A program made the position numbers and the translations under genes. 64,000 nt of DNA from Pseudomonas denitrificans (nom. rej.) (GTDB lineage Bacteria; Pseudomonadota; Gammaproteobacteria; Pseudomonadales; Pseudomonadaceae). The notes beneath the pieces were generated by a model. That model was given only the letters and a program-made list of their open reading frames with translations. It was not told where the DNA came from and ran no database searches. Location: the NCBI RefSeq assembly GCF_008807415.1, contig NZ_CP043626.1, positions 4,192,501 to 4,256,500 on the forward strand, given 5' to 3'. Each line of letters opens with the position of its first letter. Within the stretch, counting starts at the first letter, position 1. Shown here in pieces: positions 40,749 to 49,288 of the stretch.

Positions 40749-40784
40749 GACTTGCTGTGCAGAATTCACTCTGCGCAGCAAGTC
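40749..40784 (+). terminator. Long hairpin after the thiolase gene
   Basis: GACTTGCTG and CAGCAAGTC form a perfect 9-bp stem that extends through the imperfect TGCAGA/TCTGCG. No U-run follows. Confidence 0.45.
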
Positions 40785-40840
40785 TCCGCGCACGCTGGCA
40801 AGAAATCCCCTCTCAACTTGACTCCCCGCATGCTTTCGGT

Positions 40841-40865
40841 CCTACGCATAGGAATATTCCGTAGG
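40841..40865 (+). promoter_or_regulatory. Palindrome upstream of the orphan response regulator
   Basis: A perfect 10-bp palindrome GGAATATTCC (40851-40860) is flanked by CCTAC and GTAGG. It lies 70-90 bases before the regulator start, and its dyad symmetry fits an operator, possibly for autoregulation; this is inference. Confidence 0.4.
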
Positions 40866-40931
40866 TGCTTGAACAACTGGTCTATCTTCAAGATCAATGC
40901 GCGCAAATCATTTGGACTCAGGGAGTTGACT

Positions 40932-41546
40932 ATGAAAAAGCGTGTGGTGCTGATCGAAGATCACCCCGCGATGCGTCTGGCGATCCGCTCATTGCTCGAG
41001 CAGGATTCGCAGTTCGAAGTGGTCCGTGAAGCCGCCGATGGCCATGGCGGGCTGGATGCCGTGCGCAAGGAGCGCCCCGACCTGGTGATACTCGATCTCA
41101 ACCTGCCCGGCATGGATGGCCTCGACCTGCTGGCGCGCATCCATATCTTCGACGAGAACATCCGCCTGCTGGTGTTGAGCTCGCAGGATGAACGCCTGTA
41201 CTCGAGCAAGGTCGAAGCGGCGGGTGCGCATGGATTCGTCAGCAAGAACAAGGACACCAGCGCCATTCTCAACGCCGCGCGCATGCTGGTTTCGGGCTAT
41301 CGCTGCTTCCCGGAAAAGGCCCTGAGCATCGACAAGAATACCGACCCGGTGGCCAGCCTCACGCCACGGGAACTGGTCGTGTTGCGCAGCCTGGTGAGAG
41401 GCATGAGCAACAAGGACATCGCCGAGGAGCTGTTCCTCAGCCAGAAGACCGTCAGCACCTACAAGACGCGCATTCTTGAGAAGCTGAACCTGGAAAGCCT
41501 CGTGGACCTGGTCGAATTCGCCCGCACCCATCGCCTGAATGACTGA
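40932..41546 (+). CDS. Orphan LuxR/NarL-family response regulator
   Basis: A 204-residue regulator. The receiver domain has Asp10, the phospho-acceptor Asp55 (LVILDLNLPG) and the switch lysine in FVSKNKD. The C-terminal LuxR helix-turn-helix is LTPRELVVLRSLVRGMSNKDIAEELFLSQKTVSTYKTRI (motif shown in part: NKDIAEELFLS, KTVSTYKTRI). No histidine kinase gene lies nearby. It resembles the EvgA/RocA-type regulators, but targets are unknown. Confidence 0.88.
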   Translation: MKKRVVLIEDHPAMRLAIRSLLEQDSQFEVVREAADGHGGLDAVRKERPDLVILDLNLPGMDGLDLLARIHIFDENIRLLVLSSQDERLYSSKVEAAGAHGFVSKNKDTSAILNAARMLVSGYRCFPEKALSIDKNTDPVASLTPRELVVLRSLVRGMSNKDIAEELFLSQKTVSTYKTRILEKLNLESLVDLVEFARTHRLND

Positions 41547-41646
41547 CAGACATCACTGAAAACCTCGTCCGAAGGCGACTATCGAATCGAAGAATCACAG
41601 CCGTGCCATACTCCTGTGGCACGTCACGACGGAAACGACTCTCGCC

Positions 41647-44600
41647 ATGCCCAAAGGATTGAAACGCGCCATTGGCGCGGTAGTGCTGTTAGTCCTCTTC
41701 TATTGCCTGCTGGGTTTTCTCATCCTGCCCGGCGTTGGACTGCGGATAGCCAACCAGCAACTGGCTCACTATTCGACCGTTCCGGCACGCCTGGAACGCA
41801 TCGAGTTCAACCCGTTCAGTCTCGAACTCACCCTCTGGGGCCTGCATCTGGGTGACGACGGGCAGGAACAGGTCCGCTTCCGTCGACTCTATGCCAACCT
41901 CGAACTCGACAGCCTGTGGAAACGCAGGCTGCACCTCGCCGACGTTGAACTGGACGCACCGCACACCGAGCTGCTGTTCGCCGAGAACGGCACGCTGAAC
42001 CTGAGCCAACTGTTCAAGGTACCGCCCAGTCAGCCGGCCCCCGCACAGGAAGAACCCAGCGATCCCTTCCCGCTGCGCATCGACCGCATCCGCCTGGCCG
42101 AAGGCAGCCTGCACTTCCTCGACCGCCGCCCCAGCGAGCCGGTGGAATTCGTGTTCGACCCGATGGGCTTCGAGCTGCACAACCTCAGCACCTTGCCTGA
42201 GGATGGCGCCGAAATGACCCTGGTCGCCACCGGCCCCCACGGAGGCAAGCTCGACTGGAAGGGCGACCTGAGCATCGTACCCTTCACCTCCAAGGGCAGC
42301 TTCACCCTTGACGGCGTGCCGCTGAAGGCCTGGTGGCCCTATGTGCGTGACAACGCACCGCTGAACCTGAACAACGGCATCCTCAGCGTGGCCTCCGACT
42401 ACCATCTGGACCTCTCGAAGGGGACGCAACTCCTGCTGGACAAGGCCGCCATCAAGCTCCGCGACCTGGACCTCAGCTCCCCCGAAGGCAAACCACTGGC
42501 CAAGCTCGCCACCCTGGATGTCGCCGAAACCACCCTCGACCTCGTCAAGCAGGAAGTGGTGGTCGGCCAGATCCGCAGCCAGGGCCTGGAGGCCTGGGCG
42601 GCGCGGGAGAAGGACGGCCAGCTGGACTGGCAGAAACTCTTCGCCAACTTCAAACCCTACAAGCGCCCCGAGGAGCCCACACCGCAAGCGCAGGCCACTT
42701 CCGAGCCAGCGCCTGCCACCGAGACGGCAGCTGCAGCCGGCAAGGAGCAGAAGGCCCCGACTGACCAACCGGAAGCCCAGCCCAGCGCCCCCGCCACAAC
42801 AGCCCAGGCCGAGCCAGCCAAACCGGCCGCTCCGTCCCAGCCGGAAACCAAGCTGGAAGCCAAGCCCGCCGAGGCTGACAAGCCTGCCCAGACGGCCGAG
42901 CAGAGCAAACCGGCCGAGCCGCAGAAGCCATGGCATGTAGTTTTGCGCGACACCCAGCTGCGCGGCTACAAGGCGCACCTTGCCGATCGCGCACCGGGAA
43001 AACCGGTGGCCCTGGAAATCGGCCCGCTGGACCTGGACCTGCAAAACGTCGACAGCGGCCTGACCTCGCCACTGCAGCTCAAGCTCAAGACCGGCCTCGG
43101 CCCGCGCGGGCAGATCGAAGCCAGCGGCCAGGTCATCCCCAGCCCGGTCAGCGCCAAGCTGAAGGTTTCGACCCGCGACATCGACCTGCGCGTCGCCCAG
43201 GCCTACATCGATCCGTTCATTCGTCTGGAGCTGCGCAGCGGCCTGCTGTCCAGCGACCTGGACGTCGTCCTCAAGGGCACCGATCCGCTGGCCTTCAGCG
43301 TCACCGGCAGCGCTCAAGTCACCCAGCTGCACACCCTGGACACCCTCAAGAGCCGCGACTTCGTCAAATGGACCAAGCTGACCCTCGACGGCCTGGCCTA
43401 CAAGCATGGCGATAGCCTGGTGATCCAGACCGTTTCGCTGGAAGAGCCCTACGCGCGCTTCATCATCAACGAAGACCGCAGCACCAACGTCAGCGAGCTG
43501 ATCATTGCGCAACCGGAGTCCGCCTCGTCCACGGCGAGCAAGGGCAGCGCCTCGGGCAGTAACAGCAAGCCGCTGGGCATCCGTATCGGCGGCGTGAAGA
43601 TCAACAACGGTTCGGCCAACTTCGCCGACCTGACTCTGCGCCCCGACTTCGCCACGGCCATCCAGCAACTGGGCGGTGAGGTCGGCACCATCGACAACCG
43701 CAATCCGGCGCCGGCCTCGGTGGACGTCAAGGGCAAGGTCGACAAGTACGCGCCGGTCACCATCAAGGGCAGCCTCAACCCGTTCTCGCCACTGGAGAAG
43801 CTGGACATCGCCACCAGCTTCAAACGCGTCGAGCTGACCACCCTGACGCCCTACTCCGGCAAGTTCGCCGGTTACCGCATCCGCAAGGGCCGGCTGAACC
43901 TGGACCTGCACTACCAGATCACCCAGGGCAAGCTCAAAGCCGACAACAAGGTACTGGTGGAACATCTGCAACTGGGCGAGAAGGTCGACAGCCCGGACGC
44001 CGTGGACCTGCCGGTGAAACTGGCGATCGCCCTGCTCAAGGACGCCAACGGCAACATCGACATCCAGCTACCGGTGGAAGGCGACCTGAACAACCCGCAG
44101 TTCAGCGTCATGCCCATCGTCTGGCAGACCCTGCGCAATCTGGTCGTGCGCGCCGTGCAGGCGCCGTTCAACTTCATCGCCGGCCTGGCCGGTGGCGGTG
44201 GTGGGCCTGACCTGAGCAACGTGGTGTTTGCCCCCGGCTCCAGCGAGCTGGACGCCAGCGCCCAGGGCAATCTCGACAAGCTGGCCGAAGCCCTCAAGCA
44301 GCGTCCGGCGCTGAAGCTGGAAGTCGAAGGCGTCGCCGCCGCCTCGAGTGACGGCCCGCTGCTGGCCGACAAGCGCCTGAAGCAGGAATACCAGAAGAAC
44401 TACTACAGCATGTTGCAGCGCCGCGGCGACAAGGTGCCCAGCGACGCGAGCCAGTTGGAAGTGCCGGAAGACCTGCAGCCGGTCCTGCTCGAAGGCGTTT
44501 ACCGCGCGCGCCTGAAGAAGCAGCCGCCAGCGGAATGGCAGGACCTGAGCAAGGACGAGCGTTCGGCGAAGATGCGCCAGGCCGTGCTCGATTCCTGGAG

Positions 44601-44775
44601 CGACAGCCAGTTGCTGCTGCGCAAGCTCGGTCAGGAGCGCGCAACCCAGATCAAGGACTACTTGGTCGCCAAGGGTGGCCTGGGTGACGACCGCATCTAC
44701 CTCATCGACGTCAGCTTCGGCGAAGCGGAGAATGGTGGCAGTGTGGCCACCCAGCTTCACCTTGATAGCGAATAA
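41647..44775 (+). CDS. DUF748/AsmA-like envelope protein
   Basis: A 1042-residue protein with one N-terminal membrane helix (about 8-30) and a long periplasmic body of the DUF748/AsmA type (IEFNPFSLELTLWGLHL; LNPFSPLEKLDIATSFKRVEL). Residues about 345-430 are a low-complexity linker of Ala, Pro, Glu, Lys and Gln. The last 170 residues include VVFAPGSSELDASAQGNLDKLAE, which resembles an OmpA-like fold but lacks the full peptidoglycan-binding signature. AsmA-like proteins bridge the envelope in phospholipid transport; that role here is inference. Confidence 0.85.
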   Translation: MPKGLKRAIGAVVLLVLFYCLLGFLILPGVGLRIANQQLAHYSTVPARLERIEFNPFSLELTLWGLHLGDDGQEQVRFRRLYANLELDSLWKRRLHLADVELDAPHTELLFAENGTLNLSQLFKVPPSQPAPAQEEPSDPFPLRIDRIRLAEGSLHFLDRRPSEPVEFVFDPMGFELHNLSTLPEDGAEMTLVATGPHGGKLDWKGDLSIVPFTSKGSFTLDGVPLKAWWPYVRDNAPLNLNNGILSVASDYHLDLSKGTQLLLDKAAIKLRDLDLSSPEGKPLAKLATLDVAETTLDLVKQEVVVGQIRSQGLEAWAAREKDGQLDWQKLFANFKPYKRPEEPTPQAQATSEPAPATETAAAAGKEQKAPTDQPEAQPSAPATTAQAEPAKPAAPSQPETKLEAKPAEADKPAQTAEQSKPAEPQKPWHVVLRDTQLRGYKAHLADRAPGKPVALEIGPLDLDLQNVDSGLTSPLQLKLKTGLGPRGQIEASGQVIPSPVSAKLKVSTRDIDLRVAQAYIDPFIRLELRSGLLSSDLDVVLKGTDPLAFSVTGSAQVTQLHTLDTLKSRDFVKWTKLTLDGLAYKHGDSLVIQTVSLEEPYARFIINEDRSTNVSELIIAQPESASSTASKGSASGSNSKPLGIRIGGVKINNGSANFADLTLRPDFATAIQQLGGEVGTIDNRNPAPASVDVKGKVDKYAPVTIKGSLNPFSPLEKLDIATSFKRVELTTLTPYSGKFAGYRIRKGRLNLDLHYQITQGKLKADNKVLVEHLQLGEKVDSPDAVDLPVKLAIALLKDANGNIDIQLPVEGDLNNPQFSVMPIVWQTLRNLVVRAVQAPFNFIAGLAGGGGGPDLSNVVFAPGSSELDASAQGNLDKLAEALKQRPALKLEVEGVAAASSDGPLLADKRLKQEYQKNYYSMLQRRGDKVPSDASQLEVPEDLQPVLLEGVYRARLKKQPPAEWQDLSKDERSAKMRQAVLDSWSDSQLLLRKLGQERATQIKDYLVAKGGLGDDRIYLIDVSFGEAENGGSVATQLHLDSE

Positions 44776-44786
44776 GGAGTCGTTCG

Positions 44787-45077
44787 ATGAAAGCCCTGAC
44801 CTGGATGTCCTGCGCCCTGCTGCTTTGCGCGGCGGGCGCCCAGGCGGAAAGCATGCGTTGCGGAAGCGCCCTGATCAACGCCGGCGACCGCGCCTGGGAA
44901 GTCGAGCAGAAGTGCGGTGCGCCGGATCACCGTGACGAAGTCGGTTACACCCTCGGTGGTTACGATCGCCGCGAGTACCGGGTGGAGGAGTGGGTCTACG
45001 GCCCGCGCAATGGCACCAGCTACATCCTCACCTTCGAAGCCAACAAGCTCAAAAGCATCGAGTTCAAACGCAATTGA
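44787..45077 (+). CDS. DUF2845 secreted small protein, copy 1
   Basis: A 96-residue protein with a signal peptide (MKALTWMSCALLLCAAGAQA) and a DUF2845 domain: MRCGSALINAGD, EQKCGAPDHRD and EEWVYGPRNGTSYILTFE. Two cysteines (in RCGS and KCGAP) may form a disulfide. It begins 11 bases after the DUF748 gene and overlaps the next gene, a paralogue. The function is unknown. Confidence 0.85.
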   Translation: MKALTWMSCALLLCAAGAQAESMRCGSALINAGDRAWEVEQKCGAPDHRDEVGYTLGGYDRREYRVEEWVYGPRNGTSYILTFEANKLKSIEFKRN

Positions 45078-45397
45078 AGACGCCCCTCGTACTGCGCCTG
45101 GCAGCCCTGCTGCTGCCCCTCGCCTTCACGCCCCTTGAGGCACAGGCCGCCAGCCTGCGTTGCAGCAGCAAGCTGATCAGCACCGGCGATGTCACCAGCG
45201 ACGTACTGAGCCGGTGCGGCGAGCCTGTCAGCCGTTCCTTCCTCGGCTACAAGCAGGTACCCGGCCCGCGTTACGGCGAGTCGATGGAAGTAGCCGTAGA
45301 GGAATGGATCTACGGCCCCTGGAGCGGCATGCTGTATTTCGTTCGCTTCGAGGGCAACCGCCTGAGCGACATCCAGAGCAAGCGCAGCGGCAACTGA
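45074..45397 (+). CDS. DUF2845 secreted small protein, copy 2
   Basis: A 107-residue paralogue of the preceding gene, with a signal peptide (LALLLPLAF type, ending AQA) and the same pattern: LRCSSKLISTGD, SRCGEPVSR and EEWIYGPWSGMLYFVRFE. The start is TTG, which overlaps the previous stop (TTGA), showing tight translational coupling. The pair looks like a local duplication. The function is unknown. Confidence 0.82.
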   Translation: MKTPLVLRLAALLLPLAFTPLEAQAASLRCSSKLISTGDVTSDVLSRCGEPVSRSFLGYKQVPGPRYGESMEVAVEEWIYGPWSGMLYFVRFEGNRLSDIQSKRSGN

Positions 45398-45470
45398 CAG
45401 CCGTGCTGGCGGGATGCTAGTCTCGCCGCCACTCAAGCACTTACGCCATTCGGGCCAAGGACCGGTCGCC

Positions 45471-46925
45471 ATGGTTATCGTCCCCGCCGAGCACCCGCTG
45501 GACTGGAAGAAACCTCCCGTCATCACGCTGCTGCTGATCGTCATCAACGTCCTGATCTACTTCGGCTACCAGGGCGGTGACAGCACCCGGCGCGAAGAAG
45601 CCGTGCGCATCTACCTCGAACAGGACCTGCTCAGCCATGAGCGGCCGTTGTTCAGCGCCTCGCTGGAACGCCGCGACCGACTGGAAGCCGACCAGCAGCG
45701 CGCCCTCGAAGCCCTTCCCCGCCAGCGATTGGCCTGGCTGGTACTCTCGGACCTGGAGTTCGGCCACGAACTGCGCGCCCTGCCTGCCTTCCAGCAGGAC
45801 GCCGCCTGGCAGGCCTCGCGTCTCAGGGCCGAAACAGCGCGCGACCAGACCAGCAGCCTGCGCTTCGGCTTCATCCCCGAGCGCTTCACCGTGCAGGGCC
45901 TGTTCGGCTCGATGTTCCTGCATGGCAGCTTCTGGCACCTGGCCGGCAACATGGTGTTCCTGTTCATCTTCGGCTTCGCCCTCGAAGCGGCGCTGGGATG
46001 GGCCCTTTATCTGGGCCTCTACCTGTTCAGCGGTCTGTGCTCCGGCCTGCTGTGGTGGGCGCTCGATCCTTCCTGGGTTCCTGGCATCGGCGCCTCCGGC
46101 GCGATCTCCGGCTTGATGGGCATGTACATCGGCGTGTACGGCCTGAGGCGCATCCAGTTCTTCTACTGGCTCGGCCCCCTGATGGGCTACCTCAAGGCGC
46201 CGGCGCTGTGGATCCTGCCGCTGTGGCTGGGCAAGGAGCTCTTCGGGCTGGTACGCGCCGCCGACCACGTGAACTACTACGCACACATTGGCGGTCTGGT
46301 GTCAGGTTTTCTCGCCGTCTGGCTACCGCGCAAGCTGGGGCAGATGCCGGTGGACGAGGCTTACCTGAGCAAAGAAGACCCGGACGCCCCCTTCAAGCGC
46401 GCCCTGGCGTCGCTGGACGAACAGATCGGCCGCTTTGCCCTCGACCAGGCTGCTGCACGCGGCCCGGAACTGCTGCGGCAGTTTCCCGGCCAGCCGGTAC
46501 TGGTCGAACGCCTGTACGGCGTCGCCAAGGGGCGGCAGGACCGCGCCCTGATGGGGGAAACCCTCAAGCAGTTGTTCGCCCTGCCACCTTCCGCGTCAGC
46601 CGATGCGCTACTGCGCCGCCTCGCCGAGGAAAGTGCCGCCGCCGACGCCGGACTGCTGGCCCACCCGGCGATTCAGTTGCACCTGTTGCGCAAGCTGCTC
46701 CAGCGCAATGAGTCCTCACAGGCATTGCAATGCTGGCGTCGCCTGTCACGCTCGGGCCAACTGCCCGAACCGCTACCCGGCCTGACCCTGCAACTAGCCA
46801 AGCAGATGGGGCAAAAAGGCGACCTGCAGGCCGTGCGCGAACTCTCGCGCTTCCTCCGCCAGCACTACCCGGAAGCTGATCCAACCCGGCAGCTGACGAT
46901 CTACCAGCAACACCTCGCCCCCTGA
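45471..46925 (+). CDS. Rhomboid-family intramembrane serine protease with a C-terminal helical domain
   Basis: A 484-residue protein. After the first membrane helix (17-32) comes a charged insert of about 100 residues, then the rhomboid core: HGSFWHLAGN (His151, His156, Asn160), catalytic Ser209 in GASGAISG and catalytic His272 in AHIGG. The last 190 residues are a soluble TPR-like helical region ending in RFLRQHYPEAD. The ATG at 45471 begins the family N-terminus. The tail resembles that of the zinc-finger membrane protein at 47.8-49.2 kb. Confidence 0.9.
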   Translation: MVIVPAEHPLDWKKPPVITLLLIVINVLIYFGYQGGDSTRREEAVRIYLEQDLLSHERPLFSASLERRDRLEADQQRALEALPRQRLAWLVLSDLEFGHELRALPAFQQDAAWQASRLRAETARDQTSSLRFGFIPERFTVQGLFGSMFLHGSFWHLAGNMVFLFIFGFALEAALGWALYLGLYLFSGLCSGLLWWALDPSWVPGIGASGAISGLMGMYIGVYGLRRIQFFYWLGPLMGYLKAPALWILPLWLGKELFGLVRAADHVNYYAHIGGLVSGFLAVWLPRKLGQMPVDEAYLSKEDPDAPFKRALASLDEQIGRFALDQAAARGPELLRQFPGQPVLVERLYGVAKGRQDRALMGETLKQLFALPPSASADALLRRLAEESAAADAGLLAHPAIQLHLLRKLLQRNESSQALQCWRRLSRSGQLPEPLPGLTLQLAKQMGQKGDLQAVRELSRFLRQHYPEADPTRQLTIYQQHLAP

Positions 46926-46935
46926 TCTGCCCATG

Positions 46936-46964
46936 AAAAAGCCCCGCCGGCGAACCGGCGGGGC
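46936..46964 (-). terminator. Intrinsic terminator after the csbD-like gene
   Basis: GCCCCGCCGG and CCGGCGGGGC form a 10-bp stem with a CGAA/TTCG tetraloop; on the minus strand it is followed by UUUUU. It may also stop the convergent rhomboid gene. Confidence 0.9.
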
Positions 46965-46987
46965 TTGGGTCATCCCTTTGCTGGGTG

Positions 46988-47185
46988 CTACAGACGGCTG
47001 CTGAAGTCGCGAACTTCCTCTTCCGCTTTCTCTTTGGTCCAGCCGTAGCGTTCCTGCAGTTTGCCTACCAGGTACTCGGCGTGTCCGTCTGCCGCTTGTA
47101 CATCGTCGTCGGTCAGCTTGCCCCACTTTTCCTTCATAGTGCCGGACAACTGCTTCCACTTGCCTTTGATCACGTCAGTGTTCAT
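46988..47185 (-). CDS. CsbD family stress protein
   Basis: A 65-residue hydrophilic protein of the CsbD/YjbJ family: [47 protein letters not shown]. Such proteins rise under envelope, osmotic or stationary-phase stress; the mechanism is unknown. It lies 46 bases after the BON-domain gene and probably shares its sigma-54 promoter. Confidence 0.93.
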   Translation of the reverse strand: MNTDVIKGKWKQLSGTMKEKWGKLTDDDVQAADGHAEYLVGKLQERYGWTKEKAEEEVRDFSSRL

Positions 47186-47231
47186 GGCGATCCTCCTATT
47201 CGAGGTTGGATGGGGTGAGAAGCTGTGGTTC

Positions 47232-47579
47232 TTACTCGACCGATTTCAGGCCATCGGCGGAGACAGCGGTCACGCCCTTGATGCCTTTGGTGGTCTGAAT
47301 GGCCAGTTCCTTCTCGGCGTCGGTCTTGACGTTACCCGAGAGGGAAACCACGCCCTTGTTGGTTTCGACCTTGATGTTGGTGCCGCTGATGTCCTTGTTG
47401 GCGATCAGCGAAGACTTCACTTTGCTGGTGATCCAAGTATCGGAAACCGCCTCTTCGGTTTTCTGAACTGTCTCGTTGGCGGCCAGAGTCGTCGGCTGGG
47501 CGAACACCGAGTTGGCGAACGAGAAGCTCAGGGCGGTTGCAGTGGCAGCGGCGAGAGCCAGTTTATTGAAACGTTTCAT
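47232..47579 (-). CDS. BON-domain periplasmic protein (OsmY-like)
   Basis: A 115-residue protein with a signal peptide ([27 protein letters not shown]) and one BON domain ([16 protein letters not shown] ... [23 protein letters not shown]). BON domains bind membranes or phospholipids, and OsmY is a stress-induced periplasmic protein. AGGAG lies eight bases before the ATG. A consensus sigma-54 promoter is 67-81 bases upstream. Confidence 0.93.
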   Translation of the reverse strand: MKRFNKLALAAATATALSFSFANSVFAQPTTLAANETVQKTEEAVSDTWITSKVKSSLIANKDISGTNIKVETNKGVVSLSGNVKTDAEKELAIQTTKGIKGVTAVSADGLKSVE

Positions 47580-47645
47580 GGCGGTTTCTCCTGAATTATT
47601 GGAAAACTGCGGCCCGTGCCTGGCAGCAGTTGCACAAGTACTATC

Positions 47646-47660
47646 GCAAGCCCTGTGCCA
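47646..47660 (-). promoter_or_regulatory. Consensus sigma-54 promoter for the BON/CsbD genes
   Basis: On the minus strand TGGCAC-AGGGC-TTGC has the -24 and -12 elements with exact spacing. Transcription would start near 47634, giving a leader of about 55 bases. The region upstream to 47770 is AT-rich, as expected for an activator or IHF site. No CbrB-type TGTTAC/GTAACA site is seen. Confidence 0.75.
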
Positions 47661-47772
47661 GTTTTTCCTATTCAGTAAAACCCTTAAAAATCAAAACGTT
47701 ATACAAAAAACACAAACACCCTTCACTTGCAGTTTGCAAAATCCGCCGCTGCGCTTCATGCAGGTTGCACGA

Positions 47773-49194
47773 TCAGGTTCCGGAGCTTCGCCCCAGCTTC
47801 GCGAGCACGGCCTCGAGTTGCACCACCTCGCCCATCTGCTCGAACGCCGGATAGCGCTGGCGAATAAAGGCCAGCAGTTGCTGCGCGGGCTCCACCTGCC
47901 CCAGCTGTTCGGAGAACGCCCGCGCCGCCATCAGGTAGGCGCGAGGAATCCCGGGGTACTCCGGGAAACGCTTGTGCAGGTTTCGCAGCAGGCTCAGCCC
48001 CTCGCGGGCCTTGTGGCGCTCGATCAGGACCTCGGCAATGCGCTCGCACACGCTCGGGTCTTCCGGCAGGTAATCCGCCTGCAACTGCCGGGCATTGAGG
48101 AAGGCACTGGCAGCCAGCTGCGGATTGAGCCGGGTGGCCAGACTCAGATAGTGCGGCAGGTGATTCAGGCACTCGGCGCGCTCGTTCAGGGCGAAGAGCA
48201 GCTGGTGATAACGCTCGTTCAGCTTGAGGTCCTGGCGGCCTTCGCGCAGGGCCGCGACCAGTATCTCCAGGGCGGCGCCGGTCTGCCCCTCCTTGACCCG
48301 CACCTCCGCCTCGGCCAGCGCCTTGCGGCGGTGCCATTCCGGCGCGGCAAAGCCGGCTGGGGCGTCTTCCCCGGCGGAAACGTAGCCCAGCTCACCCTGA
48401 TACTGGAACACGGCGTAACCCATCATGGCGCACATCACCACGGCGAAATAACCCGTCAGCCCCGCTACCACCGGGACCATCACCACTCGAGGCAAGCCGT
48501 TGGAGAGCAGCCAGCCGACATAGGTGGGGGATTGCCAGAGAATGAACAGGAACACGCAGAGAATCAGGTAACGCCAGCCCATGGCTGCAATGACCTGCCC
48601 CACTTCACTAGGGCTGAGCGCGGCGCCCAGGCTCTTGTCCAGGGACAACCGGATGATGCTCGCCGGCAGCACCAGCATGAGGCCGATGTTGGCGGCCCAG
48701 TAGACGGCCTCACTGTGGAAGTCGGCCGCCAGCCAGAGCAGGACGAGGGCTATCAGGAACACCGCCAGTTGCTGGAAAAAGGTCCGCAGGCTGTCGGCGC
48801 TGAAGGCCTCGATCAAGCCTGGGGCGTCCTGGCCACCAAAGCTCGCCGCCTCGATCACGCTGTGCAGGTACTTGGTTGCCACGCTGAGCAACGCAACCCA
48901 GAGCACGATCATCGCCGGCATGAACACGCAGGCCAGTGCCAGCAAGGCGCAGAAGGCCAGCGGCCCGGCCTGGAAGCCGTAGGCGAAGAATTTCGGCAGT
49001 CGCTCCCAGAAGGGTTGCGCGGTATTGGCCGCGCCGAGGAAGCGCAGATGGCCACGGCACAAAGGGCACGCCGGCGCGTACTCCGGGGCGTCGGCGTTGA
49101 GGGGAATACAGCAGTCGCCGTAATGACGCTCGCAGGGCTGGCAATGCCAGGTCGCGGGCTGGGCACTGTGGTAGTGACAGTAACGCTTGTCCAT
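47773..49194 (-). CDS. B-box-type zinc-finger membrane protein with a TPR-like tail
   Basis: A 473-residue protein. The N-terminal B-box-like zinc site is CHYHSAQPATWHCQPCERHY with further CC and CPLC. Then come six or so membrane helices (about 70-270, including FCALLALACVFMPAMIVLW and LILCVFLFILW), and a C-terminal 200-residue helical-repeat region (RRKALAEAEVRVKEGQTGAALEIL...). The ATG at 49194 follows AAGGA; a start 15 codons upstream is less likely. It is divergent from the BON gene's upstream region and transcribed towards it from the pnp side. The function is unknown. Confidence 0.75.
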   Translation of the reverse strand: MDKRYCHYHSAQPATWHCQPCERHYGDCCIPLNADAPEYAPACPLCRGHLRFLGAANTAQPFWERLPKFFAYGFQAGPLAFCALLALACVFMPAMIVLWVALLSVATKYLHSVIEAASFGGQDAPGLIEAFSADSLRTFFQQLAVFLIALVLLWLAADFHSEAVYWAANIGLMLVLPASIIRLSLDKSLGAALSPSEVGQVIAAMGWRYLILCVFLFILWQSPTYVGWLLSNGLPRVVMVPVVAGLTGYFAVVMCAMMGYAVFQYQGELGYVSAGEDAPAGFAAPEWHRRKALAEAEVRVKEGQTGAALEILVAALREGRQDLKLNERYHQLLFALNERAECLNHLPHYLSLATRLNPQLAASAFLNARQLQADYLPEDPSVCERIAEVLIERHKAREGLSLLRNLHKRFPEYPGIPRAYLMAARAFSEQLGQVEPAQQLLAFIRQRYPAFEQMGEVVQLEAVLAKLGRSSGT

Positions 49195-49242
49195 CTCGGG
49201 GCATCCTTGGAGCGAGATCGGCGAATAGCGCATTTTCAAGGC

Positions 49243-49273
49243 AAAAAAAGAGGGCCCGCAAGGGGCCCTCTTT
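49243..49273 (-). terminator. Intrinsic terminator after pnp
   Basis: On the minus strand GAGGGCCC and GGGCCCTC pair around a short loop, followed by a run of U (AAAAAAA at 49243-49249 on the plus strand). Confidence 0.9.
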
Positions 49274-49288
49274 CATTTCGCCGATTGC

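Noticed and set aside
42675..42930. Possible repeat or foreign segment inside the DUF748 gene
   Set aside because: It is an in-frame Ala/Pro/Glu/Lys linker with no exact repeat unit and normal GC content.
41689..43971. 760-codon minus-strand open frame opposite the DUF748 gene
   Set aside because: Antisense shadow with no motif; the plus-strand gene has a membrane helix and family blocks.
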